This document shows, piece by piece, positions 36,526 to 45,326 of a stretch of 64,000 bases of DNA (positions within the stretch are counted from its first letter, which is position 1; each line of letters starts with the position of its first letter). The DNA comes from Pseudochelatococcus lubricantis (lineage in GTDB: Bacteria; Pseudomonadota; Alphaproteobacteria; Rhizobiales; Beijerinckiaceae). Location of the stretch: positions 372,001-436,000 of the forward strand of contig NZ_JBHLXC010000012.1 of assembly GCF_042432495.1 (NCBI RefSeq). The letters run 5' to 3'. Under the pieces are notes generated by a model, which had not been told where the DNA came from, did not search any database, and saw nothing but the letters and a program-made list of their open reading frames with translations. The translations under genes and the position numbers were made by a program.

Positions 36526-38246
36526 CTCATTTTCTCGCCGCGCGTATCACGCAATTTTTCGACCAGAGTTGAACGAATTCCCGGCCCCATGATCAGCGCG
36601 CCGATTTCGGCGCCACGTGCCCGTCCCGCATCAACAGACGTTGCCATCCAGTTGAAACTTGAGATCACGAGATTGTCTTCATCCCAGCCTAGGTACTTCG
36701 CGTGGGCATCATCGACGCGGACAATTTTGATGCCGCGTTTGGCAATTTCAGCTGGTGCGGGCTCGTGGCCTTCCTCAAGTAGGAATTTGCTTGGGCGGGT
36801 ATACTGGAGCCGGACGTCGACCCCTCGGGATGCAGCCGTTTCCATCGGGACGAGCACAGACGTCTCCGCTGACAAGCCATACAGATCACACGCAATATCT
36901 ATCTCTTTGGACGCACGGTCGCGTGCGAGAGTTACGCATCCATAGTGATCATAATCGGTTATAATAGAAAGCGAGTATTCACCGACTTCAGGGTGAGTGC
37001 GAGTCTTCATCTTTAGCGCCGACAAAATATGATTGAGTTGTCGCGCGGTCGCACTCCAATTGCCGACTGCTGGAAGCTGGTTAGAAAGCAAACGACTCAG
37101 CACCTTCGACGCGAACAGGGCGCTGCGTGTCCGCAACGATACCTCCAGCCAATCGAATTCCGAGGAGAGAAAATTGCAGCTGCCGACTACCGTGGTCCAT
37201 TGCCCGGTGTCGCGATCGTCATAGAGCAGCACCTTAGCGTGAGATCCCGACGAGTGTGAGGACAGCCGGATTCGGCCCCTGGCACCGGGTGGCAGTCCCG
37301 CAAGCACAGCCGCAGCATCTGAAAATTTTCTGGGCGGCCCGCCAAGTTCTGGATCCGCATGCAGACCCCAGAGCAACTCTACCCGGACCTTGCGTCTTGC
37401 TGCACGCTCGAAATCGGGCAGTAGGTTGCGAAGGGTGTCAGCGCTGAGAAAACATGAGTGGACCACGATTGTTGATTTCGTTCGCTCCAACGAATCTCGA
37501 AGCAGCTGAAGGTGAGCCGGGCCACCGACGATAATGTCATCAGCGGTGAGAGCGTCCCGCGCCACCTCCTGAACCATATGCGACTTCGCCGAATAGGCGG
37601 CGCTGTCATCATCTATGAGTTCTGTCGACGCTTCTACCAAACTGGCCCGCAAGCCAAGAGGAGCATTTGGAGGAAGGCCAGCCTGCACCTCATTGAAAGC
37701 TATTCCAACGCGGGCGTACGGCAAAGACGGGGTGCGAAACTGCGGTGTCGTTGGCTCCAGGCTCTCGTCGAGGTTTAAGCGAAAGAGGTCTCGCAAGGCA
37801 GCATCATTGGGCTCGAACGTATGGAGGAGTGCCGGAAGCCTGACGGCATCAGCCGGAAGGTCCCTCTCGTAAACGAGATCTAGGTCGTCGGCCCGCATCC
37901 AGTGGCCTGTCAGCCTCTCCACGCAAACGGAATCCCAGCGAATGTTTTTTTGTAAACGCTCTGGAAGGGTCCTCTCTTTGGCGTGTCTCTGCCCCGCCGG
38001 GGTGGCGGCGAAGTAGATCTTATCGTTGTCGCTTCGCACCTCGATCCAATTGGCGCGCAAGAGATTGATCAAGGCTTCGACGACGAGCCTGTGAGGGACG
38101 TTGGCTATCACCGCGAGCTCAGAAGCCGTGTGCTTTGCCACCGTGCTCTCGATAAGGAGCATATGCTCAATGAGGCTCCAGCGGCGGCCAAAGCTGTAGA
38201 GATAGCTCACTGCCATCCTGTAAAGCGGGACATAGAGATATTTCAC
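36486..38246 (-). CDS. mkoB: Mokosh-like PLD-family nuclease (MkoB)
   Basis: A 586-residue protein. The N-terminal winged-helix stretch is around residues 30-80. Two HxKx4D phospholipase-D motifs follow: SGSHAKVLLYDD (with VVGSCNF) and DDAHAKYLGWDEDN (with ISSFNW). Both histidines and lysines are intact. PLD nucleases cut DNA or RNA. Its ATG lies in the last 4 nt of the helicase gene, so the pair is one operon, as in type I Mokosh, where mkoB follows mkoA. Its target in this pair is not seen. Confidence 0.85.
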   Translation of the reverse strand: MKYLYVPLYRMAVSYLYSFGRRWSLIEHMLLIESTVAKHTASELAVIANVPHRLVVEALINLLRANWIEVRSDNDKIYFAATPAGQRHAKERTLPERLQKNIRWDSVCVERLTGHWMRADDLDLVYERDLPADAVRLPALLHTFEPNDAALRDLFRLNLDESLEPTTPQFRTPSLPYARVGIAFNEVQAGLPPNAPLGLRASLVEASTELIDDDSAAYSAKSHMVQEVARDALTADDIIVGGPAHLQLLRDSLERTKSTIVVHSCFLSADTLRNLLPDFERAARRKVRVELLWGLHADPELGGPPRKFSDAAAVLAGLPPGARGRIRLSSHSSGSHAKVLLYDDRDTGQWTTVVGSCNFLSSEFDWLEVSLRTRSALFASKVLSRLLSNQLPAVGNWSATARQLNHILSALKMKTRTHPEVGEYSLSIITDYDHYGCVTLARDRASKEIDIACDLYGLSAETSVLVPMETAASRGVDVRLQYTRPSKFLLEEGHEPAPAEIAKRGIKIVRVDDAHAKYLGWDEDNLVISSFNWMATSVDAGRARGAEIGALIMGPGIRSTLVEKLRDTRGEKMSQSVGSLDGVIPS

Positions 38247-41200
38247 TGAGTTGCCCTCACTCTGGACAGGATGTGTGCTTTCTCCGCTGATGCCATCTCC
38301 TTCATCATCCGACCAATATACGCGTGCTCATCATATTCACTGGTGGTCGCGTTACATCGCGACGTAAAGAAGTCCCAGCTTCCAACGATGATGAGCTTCT
38401 GCTTTGCGCGGCTCAGCAGCACGTTCATTCGATTCTTTTCTTTAAGAAACCCCAGGCTTTTCCAGGGAACGAGGGCATTATTTCGTACAAGGCTAACGAT
38501 CACGATGTCAGCCTCAGAGCCTTGGAATTCGTCGACCGTCGCGCCCATTCTTTTTCCATGGCCGAGGTCAAATGGGGACTTAAACATGTGTGGGAGCCGG
38601 CCGGACGCGTACGCTCGCTCGACGGCTGTTCTGATAGCCTGCAACTGGCCGTTATACGGGGACAGAATTTGTAGCTCGCAGGGCTCCTCGCCACGGGGAT
38701 GAATCTGCTCAAGAACCTTGACCACTAATTCGGCCTCTGGTTTCGAGACAAAGAGACCTTCGACCTCACCTTCGGCGAACTCCTCCTTTTGCTCCCACGG
38801 AATATCGCACCAAACCACTCGCTGCTCTGGCAGCCAGGACGTTGAAGGAATCGTAAAGGGCGTGGGACCTTTGAAGCGATCGTGCGTTTCGGGCGGTGAG
38901 TGCAAAATAGTTCCGCCCTCTTCGTCAGGATAGAACACTCTCCCGACCAGTTGGGCGATGTGCGGGTGCATACGGTGTTGGTCGGTCAGAATCGCAGCGG
39001 GCGAATCCTCCGCGCCACCTGATGCGCTTCGCGTAAAGATCGTCTCAAACAGTTTGACCATACGCGCCCATTCCGCACAGCGGTCGATGAATGGGTCCCG
39101 ATCCTCATCGTCCGCCACCAGTGAGGGATCTACCAATCCCGGGGCAAATCGAGCGCCGCCCTGTATTGCCTTCCGAACCTTGAGGGGGTCCCCGAGTAGA
39201 TCCGTAAAGCGTCGGACATTGAACGGCGGAAGCTGGTGATGGTCCCCGATCAAAAGCAGTCGATGGCTCTCCTGCAGGGCGGTCGCCATGTCGAACCCGT
39301 GCGCCTTGCCTGCCTCTTCAATAATCGACCAGTCAAAACGCCGGCCTCGGCCGGCGAGGTCGGCCAGCTCAGGCGAATTGAGCGTTGAAAAGGTGAGGTT
39401 GGCAGCGTCTTGCACCAGAACCTGCATCGTCCGGACATCTGTATCGGCGTCTGGGCTCCTGCTGCTGCCATGGTCTGCTGCGGAAGACAGCCTGTCCTGC
39501 AGGTGCGCCGGCGATCGCCGCGCCAAATCGCTGTCATTAAGCTGACGGAGAAGGGCCTCAGTGACCATCTCCGAACTGTCGCCATCGCCATCGTCGGCCC
39601 CTAAGCGCAGAACAATAGGTCGGTGGTGGTTGTCGTGGCCAGCAAAGACCTTTGAAAGTTTGTCGCGGACGTCATCTACGGTGTGGTGAGAATGCGCAGT
39701 GATAAGTATCTGCGCACTTGAGTCGACACCGAAGAGTCGATCGGCAAACGCTTTGATCAACGTTGTCTTGCCCGTACCAGGTGGACCCTGGATGGCAAAA
39801 GAAGGTTGAGTCCGCCAAAGTCGCTGAAGGGCTGTGAGCTTGGAATCGTCGAGCGGTATCGTCGCTTTCGGCGACGGAAGGCCATCCGAATTGTTGCGTG
39901 TCACTTCACGCGGGGATGTGACGAGGCGCAACAGCCCTTCAAAAAGTCGCAAATCCTCGATTGCTTTGTGCCTTCGACGGATTTGCGCAAGTGTCCCGCC
40001 GTGATTTCGAGCCAGATAGGCCCGCCCCTCCCGGACCGCGGCGGCGCCTTGAGTTCGAAAATAGTAGCGCGGCCCTTTCGTGTCGGGTTTGGCTCGCACG
40101 AACCGCCAAGTGGTTGTCGAGGTGTCACTGCCGATCGTGTGCCGGTCAAGGAATGAGTAACGGTCTTGCTTTGGGTCTTCCTCATCATCAGCAGAGACCG
40201 CTTCTGCTCCCAGCTTGAACCAGTCCTGAACCTGCTCTGGAGGAGGATCAAGATTGAGGAACTGCGCTAAGTCTGCTCGCTCAGGCTCTCGAACTGGAGT
40301 TACGATGATCGTCGTGTCGTTGGTGCCCTTATCAATCTCCAGGATGTCAACGGCACAAATCTGCGCGACGGTCAGTACCGTATCGAGCTGTTGTGTAATT
40401 CGGAAAAACTCGTGCACGGTACGTAGATTATCTGGAAGCTCGGTCCGTTGAGCGCGGATAGGAAATACCCTGTCCCATTGGGCCGACCTATCTCGCGCTG
40501 ATCGAATGTTCTTCCGAACGTGCGGAAAAAGCTGAACGTCCAGCTTGCGCTGGCCCAAGCTGAAAAGCTGATCATCCGAATTGATCCGAGGAACCCGTTC
40601 GATGCCGTCGCAAAAGCCGATGTCCCATGTCGTTAGATTGTCAACCGACCAATTACGAACGCGGTACTCGAGCTTCTCGCCCTTTAGCACATAGTACGGC
40701 GATGGAACGGTGCGACCAATGACACGGACGTCGCCTCTCAGGTCACTGCGTATCCAGTCCCGCTGCGCGACGGGGTCATGCGCACTTGCTTTCCCCTCAG
40801 AAACAACTTCGATCGTCCGGGCAATGTCCAGGTCTGAGCTGAGGCGCACAGCGACTAGTAGACCCCTGCCGGACGAGGAAGTCACGGCGCCAAGATCACG
40901 GATGATCTGCCGCAGCAACTGCTCGATCTCTTCAGCATCAACGAGGCGTTGTTCCTGATTCTCTTCCAGCAGACGCCGAATAATATCCCGCTCAGCCTCG
41001 CGGAGATTCGTTAGGTTTTCAATAAGCGCGGGCAGCGCGGCTCGCTTCTTGGTGTTCCTGAGAGGCACACCAAAAAGTTCAGCGGCGGTCAAACCAAAGT
41101 CATACCAATCCGTCGCTGTGGAATACTCGCCGTCCGGCTTGTCGAGCTCGGGAGCGCTGAACGCGCTCTTGCGCAAGACCTTTGACGCGCCGCTATCGGG

Positions 41201-41734
41201 TCCCGCGAGCCGCAAGGACCATTCAAACCCGCTCAGGCGAAATTCGCCCTGCCCATCCGGACTAACGAAAACCGAAGATGACGAAAGGGAGCGATGGAGC
41301 GTGCCTTCTCGATGGAGGATTGCTAGCGCTTCGGCTATCCGCAGCAACCCTTCCCAAAGCGGGCGACGTCGGCTTGCCTCGGCCAAGTTCAGGAGCCAAT
41401 GATATCGGCTTCGGTTCTGCAACACATCGGCAAGGACCTGCCTGCGCCCGCCGTCGAGGATTGCAAAAAATTGCTTCTCGTCCGAATCCAGATCACGAAG
41501 CTTTACGAACAGTTCGGAGGCTCCCGGATAGCCTTGGAGCCGCATGAGGCCGCGCACCTCGCGATTCCATAGCGCTTGAACTGCAGCGCTATCGCTAGGG
41601 CCTTTTGTCCATAGTTTGGCGTAGTATAGGTCCCCTTGGTCTTCCGCCTGCCAAAGGTCAGGAATTCCCCGCTTGGGGTCGCCGGGAACAATTTTTCGCG
41701 TCAACCTGTAACGCCCGACCCGTTGTTCCGCCAT
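38243..41734 (-). CDS. mkoA: Mokosh-like pseudokinase–SF1 helicase (MkoA)
   Basis: A 1163-residue protein. Residues about 10-240 are a protein-kinase-like domain: Lys in YYAKLW (K40), an APE in SAPELDKP and an aspartate in ATDWYDFG. The catalytic loop reads LHRSLSSSSV (HRS where HRD is needed, S149) and the metal loop reads LSGFEWS (S168 where DFG has Asp), so catalysis looks abolished. Residues about 630-1163 are an SF1 helicase of the COG1112/UPF1 group: Walker A GPPGTGKTT (650-658), DEAG-like IIEEAGKA, GDHHQLPPF, DEFQGSEADIV and LLSRAKQKL. Type I Mokosh has kinase-helicase and PLD genes, as here. It probably senses or remodels invading nucleic acid for MkoB. Confidence 0.85.
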   Translation of the reverse strand: MAEQRVGRYRLTRKIVPGDPKRGIPDLWQAEDQGDLYYAKLWTKGPSDSAAVQALWNREVRGLMRLQGYPGASELFVKLRDLDSDEKQFFAILDGGRRQVLADVLQNRSRYHWLLNLAEASRRRPLWEGLLRIAEALAILHREGTLHRSLSSSSVFVSPDGQGEFRLSGFEWSLRLAGPDSGASKVLRKSAFSAPELDKPDGEYSTATDWYDFGLTAAELFGVPLRNTKKRAALPALIENLTNLREAERDIIRRLLEENQEQRLVDAEEIEQLLRQIIRDLGAVTSSSGRGLLVAVRLSSDLDIARTIEVVSEGKASAHDPVAQRDWIRSDLRGDVRVIGRTVPSPYYVLKGEKLEYRVRNWSVDNLTTWDIGFCDGIERVPRINSDDQLFSLGQRKLDVQLFPHVRKNIRSARDRSAQWDRVFPIRAQRTELPDNLRTVHEFFRITQQLDTVLTVAQICAVDILEIDKGTNDTTIIVTPVREPERADLAQFLNLDPPPEQVQDWFKLGAEAVSADDEEDPKQDRYSFLDRHTIGSDTSTTTWRFVRAKPDTKGPRYYFRTQGAAAVREGRAYLARNHGGTLAQIRRRHKAIEDLRLFEGLLRLVTSPREVTRNNSDGLPSPKATIPLDDSKLTALQRLWRTQPSFAIQGPPGTGKTTLIKAFADRLFGVDSSAQILITAHSHHTVDDVRDKLSKVFAGHDNHHRPIVLRLGADDGDGDSSEMVTEALLRQLNDSDLARRSPAHLQDRLSSAADHGSSRSPDADTDVRTMQVLVQDAANLTFSTLNSPELADLAGRGRRFDWSIIEEAGKAHGFDMATALQESHRLLLIGDHHQLPPFNVRRFTDLLGDPLKVRKAIQGGARFAPGLVDPSLVADDEDRDPFIDRCAEWARMVKLFETIFTRSASGGAEDSPAAILTDQHRMHPHIAQLVGRVFYPDEEGGTILHSPPETHDRFKGPTPFTIPSTSWLPEQRVVWCDIPWEQKEEFAEGEVEGLFVSKPEAELVVKVLEQIHPRGEEPCELQILSPYNGQLQAIRTAVERAYASGRLPHMFKSPFDLGHGKRMGATVDEFQGSEADIVIVSLVRNNALVPWKSLGFLKEKNRMNVLLSRAKQKLIIVGSWDFFTSRCNATTSEYDEHAYIGRMMKEMASAEKAHILSRVRATQ

Positions 41735-41910
41735 TCAGCCGCCCCCCCGCGGTCGTGCGCCCTGTTCTATCGGCGAACAGCCGACTGGGCTGATCGCCAG
41801 AAATTCCATTTTTTCACCGCGGCGCCACTAAGATCAATGGTGTTTGTCGCGAACCTTTAGTGCGGCAATCTGCGTGGAGGAGAGTTGCTGCGGGCGTGGT
41901 CCGCCTCAAC

Positions 41911-43362
41911 CTACGCATCGATCACGACACGAAAGGGCGCGCTCTGCCCAACCAGGGCATCATCCCGCTTACGGATGACGAAGGCTTCAGCGAGGTGCAC
42001 GCCTCGGTACTGCAGTTGCTCCCACCGGATGCTCGCGGTATCTGAATCATAGAAATCACCCCGCAAAGCCCGTGCGGAGTAGGCCGCTTGGTCGGTATTG
42101 GTGATCCGCCATTTGACCCGAAACTCATTGGCGGGGAATGGGAGCCCCATCGAGGTGACCGCTGTGAACTGGATCCAGTTGCCGGCCCCTACCGGATCGA
42201 GCGACTGGATCGGTCCGACCCTGTTGAACCCCTTCGATCGATAGAGTTCCGCCCTGACCTGCACAGAGACCGAGTTTGAGGCAGCCTTCCACCGGGGCTG
42301 CTTCATATGCGGCATGCGGTTGAACTCAGGCGGCAGCGCGCGCGACCCAAACAGCTTCACCGCCATCACCAAGTCGCCGGCGAACTGCACGGCAGCCGCT
42401 GCAGTCTCTCGGATATGCACAAGCGCCGTGGAGCTTACGGACTTGGCGGTCTCGATCACGACGTCGCTGGCAAAGTCCTCGCCGAAAACGCGCCGCCATT
42501 TAGCGATGCTCGCGTTCCGTGAAGTCTCGGCATAGGCGTCGTCGATCCAGCCCCGGTAGCGGTTAACCACGTCGCGGAAATTGGCGTACTGATTGTCGGT
42601 CCAGTTGTCGGCGAAGTTCTCCGTGTTCAGAAACGGGTTGCTGACTGCGGGTTTGCTGGGGTTTGCCTGTGCCCAATCGTCCATGCGGCTGAAAAGTGTC
42701 TTCAGCGCTGTCGGGGTGTCGGCGAACTCACTGCCATACTGGTCGAATGCGCTGATCCGCTGACCGAGGATAGTCGTCAGCAGCACCGATGAGCAGGTGA
42801 ACGTGGTCTTGATGTCCCGCAGGTACTTGATGAGGCGGGCCGCCTTCCGGAAGCTGTTGCCGCCAGTGTAGCCGTTTCGCTCGATAATCCAGTCCGTGAA
42901 TTGCCGGGGCTCTGTCAGTTCGAATTTATCGGTGTCGCGGTTGCACACCTCAAGCCGCTGATACCCATCCCGGTTGATGATGCACGGCGCCACGTCGACC
43001 TTTTGCTCCGAGGCGTAGGTGATGGTCACGCAATGTGACCACCTGCGAACCTTGTTGGCGTAGGTGGCATTGGCCTTCAGGACATTATACAGCTCGTTGA
43101 TGTATTTCGCGGCGCTCCAGCCATCGACCGGATAGACGAAGACCAGCAGGTCGGCGTCGAATTCTCCCGCATCAACAGGCCTGATAATCGTTTTGTGCGC
43201 CCAGGAGCCCTGAGGCATCCAGCTGGAGATCGTCGGCTCCCATTCGGATTCCCGAACGGCCTTCTTGATGGCCTCAGTGGTGCGCTCAAGGTCTCCTATC
43301 CGGGTTGTGTTGAGATTTACAACCTCTTTGAGAAAGTCATTGAATAGATCAACGTGCTTCAT
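41911..43362 (-). CDS. CBASS CD-NTase with C-terminal AGS-C-type sensor domain
   Basis: A 483-residue nucleotidyltransferase. The active site is complete: GS at residues 52-53 (MPQGSW), the DxD pair at 69 and 71 (EFDADLL), and the third Asp at 123 (KVDVAPC). The last about 130 residues match the AGS-C domain: EFRVKWRITNT, LRGDFYDSD, then QYRGVHLAEAFVI. It is tandem with the four-TM gene at 43.4-44.3 kb (9-nt gap). CD-NTases make cyclic nucleotide signals on phage infection that open a membrane effector. The exact product cannot be predicted here. Confidence 0.88.
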   Translation of the reverse strand: MKHVDLFNDFLKEVVNLNTTRIGDLERTTEAIKKAVRESEWEPTISSWMPQGSWAHKTIIRPVDAGEFDADLLVFVYPVDGWSAAKYINELYNVLKANATYANKVRRWSHCVTITYASEQKVDVAPCIINRDGYQRLEVCNRDTDKFELTEPRQFTDWIIERNGYTGGNSFRKAARLIKYLRDIKTTFTCSSVLLTTILGQRISAFDQYGSEFADTPTALKTLFSRMDDWAQANPSKPAVSNPFLNTENFADNWTDNQYANFRDVVNRYRGWIDDAYAETSRNASIAKWRRVFGEDFASDVVIETAKSVSSTALVHIRETAAAAVQFAGDLVMAVKLFGSRALPPEFNRMPHMKQPRWKAASNSVSVQVRAELYRSKGFNRVGPIQSLDPVGAGNWIQFTAVTSMGLPFPANEFRVKWRITNTDQAAYSARALRGDFYDSDTASIRWEQLQYRGVHLAEAFVIRKRDDALVGQSAPFRVVIDA

Positions 43363-43371
43363 CTGCCCCGG

Positions 43372-44280
43372 CTAGCCTTCTTGACGTGCGGCTTCGCGAT
43401 CGACCTTATATTCCGTCCACAGCTTGTTGAGCTTTTTCTCGCTGAACTTGTAGGCGTAGGGCACGCTCTCGGGCGCGCTTTCGACAGCGGCGTTGTAGTC
43501 GACCATCGCCAGAAGGACGTCAGCCTCAGGGTAGTCTTGCCCCTCGGCGGTCACGAGACGCATCCTGACCTCGTTGATGGCCTTGGCCGCTGATTTGTGG
43601 AGCCGGTAGGCTCCTAGCACGTCAGACGACATGACGAACACCAGAATGGCCAAAAACACCCGAAGTCCCGTCATCGCAGTGTCTCTGGCGACAACCGGGG
43701 CAGCAAAGATCGCGATGCAGGCGAATATCACTGCGAACAGCAAGATCACGCCAAGCATGACGTTAGCACTGATAGTCTGGAGTTTCCCGCTGTAGAACGC
43801 GGACTCCTCAATCATCTCCGCCAGACGGCCGGGCCCCGCTGGATTGCGGGTGGCGTAGTAGTTGGGATTCTCGTTCTTTCGGGCCTTTTCCTCAGTGACC
43901 GTGAGCTTTTCCTTGAGTGCGAGAAGGGCATGCGCCGACAGGGGGCGATCCAGTCCGGCCACCAGCAATGTGGCTCGCCGTGCTGATTGAGCGGCGTCTC
44001 GCGCTGCGGTGTAGAGGCTGTTCAGCACCCACCAGGCGACAGCTAGTACGGCGCCGGCGATTGCGAGAACATAGAGGATAAGTTTGTCGTCGGCGACGAC
44101 CGACGCGGCGCCCGGCACCGCCACGGCGAGCTGAACGAAGAAGAGCCAGACGCGGAGATTTGAAGCCTTGGCAAACTCGGCTCTGACATAGCCGACCAGA
44201 TTCTCAGGACTTAGCGTCATTGGCAGGCTTTCAGGCGATCGCGTGAGCACTGACACCATCAGATCTTGAGCCGTTTGCAA
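43372..44280 (-). CDS. CBASS-associated four-TM effector-like protein
   Basis: A 302-residue protein with TM helices around residues 45-60 (VWLFFVQLAVAVPG), 68-85, 172-195 and 205-222. A cytosolic loop with NYYATRNPAG and EESAFYSGK lies between the pairs. A helical, charged C-terminus follows. It is the first gene of a two-gene leftward operon; the CD-NTase starts 9 nt after its stop. The most likely role is a pore or membrane-disrupting effector triggered by the CD-NTase product, like S-4TM and SLATT families; I cannot tell which family it belongs to. Confidence 0.75.
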   Translation of the reverse strand: MQTAQDLMVSVLTRSPESLPMTLSPENLVGYVRAEFAKASNLRVWLFFVQLAVAVPGAASVVADDKLILYVLAIAGAVLAVAWWVLNSLYTAARDAAQSARRATLLVAGLDRPLSAHALLALKEKLTVTEEKARKNENPNYYATRNPAGPGRLAEMIEESAFYSGKLQTISANVMLGVILLFAVIFACIAIFAAPVVARDTAMTGLRVFLAILVFVMSSDVLGAYRLHKSAAKAINEVRMRLVTAEGQDYPEADVLLAMVDYNAAVESAPESVPYAYKFSEKKLNKLWTEYKVDREAARQEG

Positions 44281-44545
44281 GGGCCGCGGCCAACTTATCC
44301 ACTTAGATCAGCTGTCCGGCCGCTAATCGGGGGGCCATTGGCGAGCGGGCTCCATTCACATCGACCACACGTGCGAGAGGCCGAATCAACTCATGCTCCT
44401 TCGCTAGCACGAGACCATCAGCGCGAGAGCCGAAATAACTGCCGCAGCCACGGCCAGCCCTCGCGGCTTCGACTCCGGCGCAACTGCCTGACTCGCCGGA
44501 ATAACACGTTCGATATGGCTGATGATTGACGCACCGCCTTTCGCT

Positions 44546-44761
44546 TCAGCCATCGCGGGCCGCCACCAGCTCCGAGATCACCTGAGAGGCCATGTTCGTA
44601 CACGGGAGGCCTCCCACGATGATAACGATGTTGGCGATCTCCCTTACCTCCTCCTCGGTCGCGCCATGATGGAGTGAGCAGCCGGCGTGGATCTTCAGGA
44701 AATCGGTGAAGCCTAGCGTCGCGAGGGTGGTGCGTAGCGCGAGCTGGAGGGTCTCCGACAT
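44546..44761 (-). CDS. short carboxymuconolactone decarboxylase/AhpD-like protein
   Basis: A 71-residue protein, LALRTTLATLGFTDFLKIHA, then HHGATEEEVREIANIVIIVGG, matching the C-terminal helical part of the CMD fold. Full CMD proteins are 110-140 residues and have a CxxC redox pair; this has neither full length nor the pair, so it may be a truncated remnant. Confidence 0.5.
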   Translation of the reverse strand: MSETLQLALRTTLATLGFTDFLKIHAGCSLHHGATEEEVREIANIVIIVGGLPCTNMASQVISELVAARDG

Positions 44762-44860
44762 TATAAGCCGTCAACGTCTGCTTCGCGGCAATGCCGTAAT
44801 GTCGGCAATTGGCGCGGAGCGGAAACAGCTCTCTGCCAGCGGGCCGCGGGAAAGTCCCTC

Positions 44861-45049
44861 CTAGACGTCCCGGCACCAGCCTCCGATTAGCACTTCGGCT
44901 GCTCCGAAACGTCGTGGTTCCTTCCATCCGATTGGAGTGACCGGAAACGACGCCATCGGCTTTTTGGCTAACGCTTCGAACTTTCGGATAAGATCGGCCC
45001 GACTTGGCGGCGGCGGCTTTCCTCGCCGCATATTGGTTGCAGGGGGCAC
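44861..45049 (-). CDS. small hypothetical protein at an att-like site
   Basis: A 62-residue basic ORF (MPPATNMRRGKPPPPSRADL, then IRKFEALAKKP) whose ATG lies inside the degenerate tRNA-end sequence at 45.03-45.07 kb. No motif I recognise and no clear ribosome site, so it may be spurious. Confidence 0.25.
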   Translation of the reverse strand: MPPATNMRRGKPPPPSRADLIRKFEALAKKPMASFPVTPIGWKEPRRFGAAEVLIGGWCRDV

Positions 45050-45070
45050 GCCACCTGATTTGAACCTGCG
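45033..45070. repeat. degenerate copy of the tRNA-Met 3' end
   Basis: TTGGTTGCAGGGGGCA, then GATTTGAACCTGCG, resembles the tRNA fragment at 45162-45214 but has insertions that destroy the T stem. It looks like an older att copy, suggesting more than one integration event at this tRNA. Confidence 0.5.
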
Positions 45071-45118
45071 ATGCTAAGTGATTGATTTTGCTGGATCGAA
45101 ATAGGGCATAAAAACAAA

Positions 45119-45148
45119 ACCCCAGCAACTCATTGAGTTTGCTGGGGT
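45119..45148 (-). terminator. Rho-independent terminator downstream of the tRNA fragment
   Basis: On the minus strand ACCCCAGCAA and TTGCTGGGGT pair in a strong stem around a short loop, followed by TTTTGTTTT. This is a normal tRNA terminator carried along with the 3' half of the gene. Confidence 0.8.
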
Positions 45149-45161
45149 CTTTGGTTCGATT

Positions 45162-45214
45162 TGGTTGCGGGGGCAGGATTTGAACCTGCGGCCTTCAGGT
45201 TATGAGCCTGAAGG
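45162..45214 (-). tRNA. 3' fragment of tRNA-Met (CAT), att site
   Basis: The minus strand has an intact anticodon arm (TTCAGGCTCATAACCTGAA), a variable loop, a T arm (GCAGGTTCAAATCCTGC) and the acceptor 3' strand ending CCCCGCAACCA. The D arm and acceptor 5' strand are replaced by unrelated sequence, so it is not functional. This is the classic duplicated tRNA end left by a tyrosine integrase. The intact tRNA is outside the window. Confidence 0.8.
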
Positions 45215-45326
45215 AAAGAGGCCATTTTCCTTTATTTTTCAAAGATGAGCACCTTCTCATGTGCCATTTGTGTGCCAACCAGAAGTCGATGACAATTTCA
45301 TACAACACTCTCCCGCTTGCTACCGT

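Noticed and set aside
44861..45049. Small ORF as a remnant integrase C-terminus
   Set aside because: The basic sequence and att location are suggestive, but no tyrosine-recombinase motif is present; listed only as a low-confidence ORF.
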